From: Cochlodiniinecator piscidefendens
GTDB lineage: Bacteria; Pseudomonadota; Alphaproteobacteria; Rhodobacterales; Rhodobacteraceae
NCBI RefSeq assembly: GCF_011326755.1
Contig: NZ_JAAOIE010000001.1
Location: forward strand, 770,344-834,343
Reading direction: 5' to 3'
DNA: 64,000 nucleotides
The notes below the pieces were generated by a model. That model was not told the DNA's origin. It worked only from the letters and a program-made list of their open reading frames with translations, and did not search any database. Made by a program: the position numbers and the translations under genes. Position 1 is the stretch's first letter. Each line of letters starts with the position of its first letter. Shown here piece after piece: positions 59,962 to 64,000 of the stretch.

Positions 59962-59992
59962 ATTCCCTTTGGCGCGACCCTTCGAGGATCCC

Positions 59993-61015
59993 ATGTTAAA
60001 CTTCACGATCCGTCGGTTGCTTTTGGCAATTCCGACGCTTCTTTTTATCTCCCTTATCATCTTTTTGTTGCTGACTCTCGCTCCCGGCGATCCAACGGCC
60101 AACCTGCCGCTGTCGATCCCACCTGAGGTAAAACAACAAATCCGCGAAAGCCTTGGCTTAGGCCAAGCTTGGTACATTCGCTTTGTCCTATGGGTCAAAG
60201 CCTTCTACATCACCGAACCCCTTTACCTGATTGAGTCGCTCACAGGATGGGATGTCTATGGTGATCAACAGCGTGTACTTAGCTGGCAGTTCCGCTCCCC
60301 TGTTATGGATATTGTAACGCAGCGTCTCCCCCAGACACTTTGGGTGGTTGGCTTAGCTTATCTCGTTGGGGCACTGATCGCTGTTCCAATCGGGATCATA
60401 TCAGCCTACCGGCAATATTCCATGTTTGACCAAATCGGTACGTTTGTGTCGATGATCGGATTTTCGGTTCCGACATTCTTCACAGGTGTTTTGCTGATCG
60501 TTATCTTTTCGGTTTGGATGCCTTTAGATAGTTTCTTTTGGTTGCCGTCGATCTACGACACGACCCTTGAAGTAACCAATTGGGAAACCTTTGTTAAACA
60601 AGTCCGGCAAATGATTTTGCCCGTGACTGTGCTTGCACTCTTCAACGCGGCACAAATCAGCCGTTTCATGCGTGCATCGATGTTGGACAATTTAAACCAA
60701 GACTACGTGCGCACAGCACGCGCCAAGGGTCTCAGCGAAAAGACCGTGGTCTTTGTCCATGTATTGCGCAATTCGATGATCCCAGTGGTCACTGTGATCG
60801 CACTCGGTGTTCCACAAGTGTTTGGCGGAGCAATCATCACGGAACAGGTTTTCAAAGTGAATGGCCTTGGCCAACTCTTGATTACCGCAATTCAGGCCAG
60901 TGACATTCCGACGGTGCAAACGCTGACGGTTATCTTTGCGGCCCTCATCATCTTCTTTAACTTGATTGCCGACATTCTCTACGGCGTCCTTGATCCGAGG
61001 ATCCGCTATGACTGA
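59993..61015 (+). CDS. ABC transporter permease (peptide family), first subunit
   Basis: 340 residues from ATG 59993 (MLNFTIRRLLLAIPTLLFIS), with CGAGGAT just before; the 59969 start is less likely. About six membrane helices. The ATPase-docking EAA-like loop is AQISRFMRASMLDNLNQDYV RTARAKGLSE, typical of DppB/OppB permeases. A relatively long periplasmic loop (EPLYLIESLTGWDVYGDQQR) follows the first helix. The stop overlaps the next gene by 8 bases. Confidence 0.92.
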   Translation: MLNFTIRRLLLAIPTLLFISLIIFLLLTLAPGDPTANLPLSIPPEVKQQIRESLGLGQAWYIRFVLWVKAFYITEPLYLIESLTGWDVYGDQQRVLSWQFRSPVMDIVTQRLPQTLWVVGLAYLVGALIAVPIGIISAYRQYSMFDQIGTFVSMIGFSVPTFFTGVLLIVIFSVWMPLDSFFWLPSIYDTTLEVTNWETFVKQVRQMILPVTVLALFNAAQISRFMRASMLDNLNQDYVRTARAKGLSEKTVVFVHVLRNSMIPVVTVIALGVPQVFGGAIITEQVFKVNGLGQLLITAIQASDIPTVQTLTVIFAALIIFFNLIADILYGVLDPRIRYD

Positions 61016-61916
61016 TATCACTGAAATCCAAGAAAACGCATCCCGTAGCCAATGGTGGGATGTCTGGGACCAGTTTAAATCGCACCGCGGTGCCTTGATC
61101 GGCGCTGGGTTCTTTTTGATCATTGTGTTTGGCGTAACCTTTGGCCCATGGTTGTGGACGATTGACCCAACCTACATTGATATTCGCGCCAGAAACCAAG
61201 GTCCTAGTTTTGCCCACCCCTTTGGCACCGACCAATTGGGGCGTGACACGCTGGCACGGATGATCAAAGGCGGACAAACCTCTATGTCCGTAGGGCTTGT
61301 CGCCATGGCGCTTGCCTTGTTCTTAGGAACATTCATTGGTGTGGTGGCAGGTTTCTTTAAGAAACTTGACGGCCCACTAATGCGCCTGACGGATCTGTTC
61401 CTTGCCTTACCATTGCTCCCGCTTCTGTTGGTTATGGTTATGTTGTTCCGGGATACTCTATCGTCGATCTTTGGTCCTGAGATGGGGATCTTTGTTTTGA
61501 TGGTGACAGCAATCGGGATCACCAGCTGGATGCCCACAGCACGTATTGTACGCGGCGATGTTTTGGCAATCAAAGAACGTGAATTCGTTCTGGCTGCCCG
61601 GTCTATTGGAACGTCCAACCAAAAGATGATCATGCGGCATATTCTGCCAAATGTTCTAAGCCCAATTATGGTGTCTGCAACGCTCGGTATTGCCAATGCG
61701 ATTATCACCGAAAGTGCGTTGTCGTTCCTTGGCCTTGGCTTCCCGCCGGATTTCCCAACTTGGGGACGTCTGTTGTTTGATAGCGTTGATTATCTCCAAC
61801 AATACCCTGAACGCGTTATGTGGCCCGGTCTTGCGATTTCGTTCACCGTTCTCGCTGTGAACTATGTCGGTGACGGTCTACGCGATGCATTAGATCCGCG
61901 TATTCGTGGTCGATAG
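61008..61916 (+). CDS. ABC transporter permease (peptide family), second subunit
   Basis: 302 residues from ATG 61008, overlapping the first permease's stop. Family DppC/OppC: an N-terminal cytoplasmic helix (RSQWWDVWDQFKSHRGALIG), the conserved HPFGTDQLGRDTLARMIKGG, six membrane segments and the docking loop ARIVRGDVLAIKEREFVLAA RSIG. Pairs with the first permease; the double ATPase drives them. Followed by a strong terminator at 61931. Confidence 0.93.
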   Translation: MTDITEIQENASRSQWWDVWDQFKSHRGALIGAGFFLIIVFGVTFGPWLWTIDPTYIDIRARNQGPSFAHPFGTDQLGRDTLARMIKGGQTSMSVGLVAMALALFLGTFIGVVAGFFKKLDGPLMRLTDLFLALPLLPLLLVMVMLFRDTLSSIFGPEMGIFVLMVTAIGITSWMPTARIVRGDVLAIKEREFVLAARSIGTSNQKMIMRHILPNVLSPIMVSATLGIANAIITESALSFLGLGFPPDFPTWGRLLFDSVDYLQQYPERVMWPGLAISFTVLAVNYVGDGLRDALDPRIRGR

Positions 61917-61930
61917 AATATTAAGAGAAA

Positions 61931-61957
61931 AAAAAGGCGGCTTGGTGCCGCCTTTTT
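61931..61957. terminator. Bidirectional rho-independent terminator
   Basis: AAAAAGGCGGC-TTGGT-GCCGCCTTTTT: an 11-bp stem with an A run before and a T run inside the 3' arm. It ends the permease operon and, from the other side, the DUF3422 gene. Confidence 0.9.
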
Positions 61958-61981
61958 CATGCCAACCATGCACCCTAAGTT

Positions 61982-63265
61982 TTAATGCGCTGAGTTTCGG
62001 ATTTTTCGAATAATCGCCCAAACGCCCAAAATCACCGCCGGTGTCAAAAGTGCGGTCAGCGTATATTTTTCCAACCCAAACGTGCTGCCAATAGGCCATA
62101 ACGCGTAAGTGGCCAGATTAACCGCGTAGTAGCTGATCGCAACAACCGATAGGCCCTCTACTGTTTTTTGCAATTGTAGCTGCACGTCTGCACGCCGATC
62201 CATGCTTTCAAGCACCTTTTGGTTCTGCGCTGATCTTTCGACATCCACCCGTGTCCGCAACAACTCCCCTACCCGCGTTGCACGTTCCGCCATTCGGGTA
62301 AGTTGTTCCCGCATAGATCGTACAGTTCGCATCGCAGGGTCAAAACGGCGCAACATAAATTCAGCAAAAGTCTGCCGGTGTTCAAATCGCTCTTCGCGCA
62401 GAACTTCAATCCGCTGTGCAACAATCGTTTCGTAGGCCCCGGTTCCCGCAAACCGGAACGCTGTCTGCGCCAACAGATTTTCAAGTTTGGCTGAAATAGG
62501 CAGCAGCGCATTCAAAGTGGTTTCGGGTGAGGTTACCTCATTTTCCATGTCGTTGACGACTTCGCGAAGTTGCTCATCAAATTCCCCGAGCTTACGGGAT
62601 ATTTCACGCGCCCGTGCAAACCCAAGCATCGACATAGTTTTATATGTCTCAATTTCACACATACGCTGAATGATCTGCCCAACCGTTCGCGCATTGGTTT
62701 CGGGCGGTACAAAAACAGCAAACCGCATGTGCCCTTCAGAATCTATCCTAAAATCAGCAGCAATCACTGCAGAACCATCCAACACACGACTGACCGCTAG
62801 GCTTTCTGGTACAAACCACTGCCGTAATTTTGGGCTTATGTCAGCATCTGTTGTGCCCTCTTCGACACGCACTAACGCCGAAGTCAATCGCGTGCCCGGA
62901 GCGTCTTTCAACCATTCTTTTGGAAACATGGAAAAGGTGCTTCCGTCAAATGGTCGCTCAGCAACCCCCTCCCCAAACAGAGTGTAAGTTACAAATTCAG
63001 TATGGCTTTCCCATTTCAAATACGCTTTTCCGATTTCACCGAAATAATGTGTCGCGCCAGGTTGCGGGTGCGCTGCACCATGACGATCCAATAAAGCAAT
63101 CAGGTGTTTACGATCGGCATCTTTGTCACGTGATGCTGCATCAGTCGGACGCTTTAACGCAATGAAGGCCGCTCGACACGGAGCAGACATCGCAGGAAAA
63201 GGGCGTGCGTGTAGTTCATTTGATAACGCATAGCGCATCGGGTGGTCGATGATGTGTTGTTCCAT
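61982..63265 (-). CDS. DUF3422 family membrane protein
   Basis: 427 residues. The N-terminus (MRYALSNELHARPFPAMSAP) and TSALVRVEEGTTDADISPKL are typical of DUF3422. A coiled-coil-like region (REELFEHRQTFAEFML-like, with TRMAERATRVGELLRTRVDV) precedes two C-terminal membrane helices (VVAISYYAVNLATYALWPIG and LLTPAVILGVWAIIRKIRNS). The family is widespread in proteobacteria and uncharacterised. The membrane end suggests an inner-membrane protein with a large cytoplasmic domain. Terminators flank it on both sides. Confidence 0.85.
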   Translation of the reverse strand: MEQHIIDHPMRYALSNELHARPFPAMSAPCRAAFIALKRPTDAASRDKDADRKHLIALLDRHGAAHPQPGATHYFGEIGKAYLKWESHTEFVTYTLFGEGVAERPFDGSTFSMFPKEWLKDAPGTRLTSALVRVEEGTTDADISPKLRQWFVPESLAVSRVLDGSAVIAADFRIDSEGHMRFAVFVPPETNARTVGQIIQRMCEIETYKTMSMLGFARAREISRKLGEFDEQLREVVNDMENEVTSPETTLNALLPISAKLENLLAQTAFRFAGTGAYETIVAQRIEVLREERFEHRQTFAEFMLRRFDPAMRTVRSMREQLTRMAERATRVGELLRTRVDVERSAQNQKVLESMDRRADVQLQLQKTVEGLSVVAISYYAVNLATYALWPIGSTFGLEKYTLTALLTPAVILGVWAIIRKIRNSAH

Positions 63266-63384
63266 CTCAGAAACTCTTTTTGCTGTTCGGAACCCTTTTT
63301 CGATTTTTGACCAATTGTAAATGGAAAACGGAGTTGTTTCAAAATGTTACAGGATACATCCGTATACAAACACCCATAAAAGCA

Positions 63385-63417
63385 AAAAGCGCCCCGCTTA
63401 CAAAACAGGGCGCTTTT
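63385..63417. terminator. Terminator after pntB
   Basis: AAAAGCGCCC and GGGCGCTTTT pair over 10 bp with a 13-base loop. T runs lie on the plus side (CCTTTTTTAG) and the minus side. Lies 20 bases past the pntB stop at 63437. Confidence 0.82.
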
Positions 63418-63436
63418 CCTTTTTTAGTTAGATAAC

Positions 63437-64000
63437 TTATTGAATCATAGTCAGCAATTGATCGAGGGATGATTTCGCATCGCCATAGAACATGCGCGTG
63501 TTTTCTTTAAAGAACAGCGGGTTTTCGATGCCGGAATATCCGGTACCCTGACCACGTTTAGAAACAAACACCTGCTTGGCTTTCCAGCATTCAAGAACCG
63601 GCATCCCAGCGATTGGGCTGTTTGGATCTTCTTGCGCTGCAGGGTTCACGATGTCATTGGAACCAATCACAATCGCAACGTCAGTTTCAGGGAAATCATC
63701 GTTGATTTCATCCATCTCCATCACGATGTCATAAGGTACCTTAGCCTCGGCCAGCAAAACATTCATGTGGCCCGGCAAACGTCCCGCAACGGGGTGGATC
63801 GCAAAGCGAACGTTCTTGCCTTTCGCGCGCAAACGACGGGTGAGTTCCGCCACATTTTGCTGTGCTTGCGCAACTGCCATGCCATACCCCGGAATGATCA
63901 CGATGCTGTCCGCGTCTTCCAAAGCTGCTGCAACGCCATCTGCTTCAATCGCGATTTGTTCGCCCTCGACTTCCATCTGAGGACCAGATGTGCCACCAAA
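63437..64000 (-). CDS. pntB: NAD(P) transhydrogenase subunit beta, C-terminal part (runs off the window)
   Basis: The frame is open to the window edge (eight codons beyond the internal ATG), so only the last ~187 residues are seen. This is domain III, which binds NADP(H): [60 protein letters not shown] and [20 protein letters not shown]. It couples hydride transfer from NADH to NADP with proton translocation. The membrane part must lie beyond position 64,000, and pntA upstream of that. Confidence 0.93.
   Translation of the reverse strand, partial: FGGTSGPQMEVEGEQIAIEADGVAAALEDADSIVIIPGYGMAVAQAQQNVAELTRRLRAKGKNVRFAIHPVAGRLPGHMNVLLAEAKVPYDIVMEMDEINDDFPETDVAIVIGSNDIVNPAAQEDPNSPIAGMPVLECWKAKQVFVSKRGQGTGYSGIENPLFFKENTRMFYGDAKSSLDQLLTMIQ

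Overview
The window looks like chromosome of a marine alphaproteobacterium of the Rhodobacteraceae (Roseobacter group). The grounds are the soxBDAG sarcosine oxidase operon, Rhodobacteraceae-type small proteins (DUF6324, DUF6455, MmcB), a KpsS/Wza/KpsC capsule set next to riboflavin genes, the rpoD-dnaG pair, and a tRNA-His gene without an encoded G at -1. I cannot name the genus from sequence alone.

Layout. (1) 1-6.7 kb is accessory DNA in decay. It holds an IS3-type orfB remnant with an internal stop fused onto a beheaded tctA, a lyase and a TauE-type permease, an HsdR remnant, two abutting convergent unknown genes (one a helix-turn-helix protein), a truncated IS3 element, and an integrase tail ending at tRNA-Cys. 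(2) 6,989-16,345 is a compact genomic island inserted in tRNA-His. It is bounded by a 48-bp exact direct repeat of the tRNA 3' part, with a tyrosine integrase beside the intact tRNA. Its most striking cargo is a 600-residue protein made of a catalytically complete LpxC (lipid A deacetylase) plus about 315 residues of unrecognised sequence. Also present are an RTX calcium-binding protein, a leucine-rich-repeat protein, a helical protein, small ORFs and several copies of a dispersed noncoding repeat. (3) 16.4-30.3 kb is core: MmcB, a threonine-dehydratase-like enzyme, nusB-ribH-ribB, ribE, then a capsule cassette (kpsS, wza-like, kpsC) on the other strand, then ribD-nrdR. (4) 30.8-41.6 kb is core on the minus strand: rpoD, dnaG, soxBDAG and a glutamate dehydrogenase. 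(5) 41.9-44.5 kb carries three TadE/TadG-like envelope genes. (6) 44.5-53.6 kb has an iron/2-oxoglutarate oxygenase with a 3-hydroxyisobutyrate-dehydrogenase-like enzyme and a divergent LysR regulator, pirin, a TetR regulator apparently sharing an operator with an acyl-CoA synthetase, moaA and a RES-domain protein. (7) 53.6-62 kb is a peptide or amino-acid use locus: two M20 hydrolases, a double ABC ATPase, a peptide-type binding protein and two permeases. (8) The window ends with a DUF3422 protein and the 3' part of pntB.

How genes work together. Riboflavin synthesis is nearly complete (ribB, ribH, ribE, ribD), but the GTP cyclohydrolase II half of RibB has lost its zinc cysteines, so ribA must lie elsewhere. 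The binding protein, permeases and ATPase should import small peptides or acylated amino acids, which the two M20 hydrolases would cleave. SoxBDAG oxidises sarcosine. The strongest candidate for something undescribed is the island-borne LpxC fusion and its neighbours.
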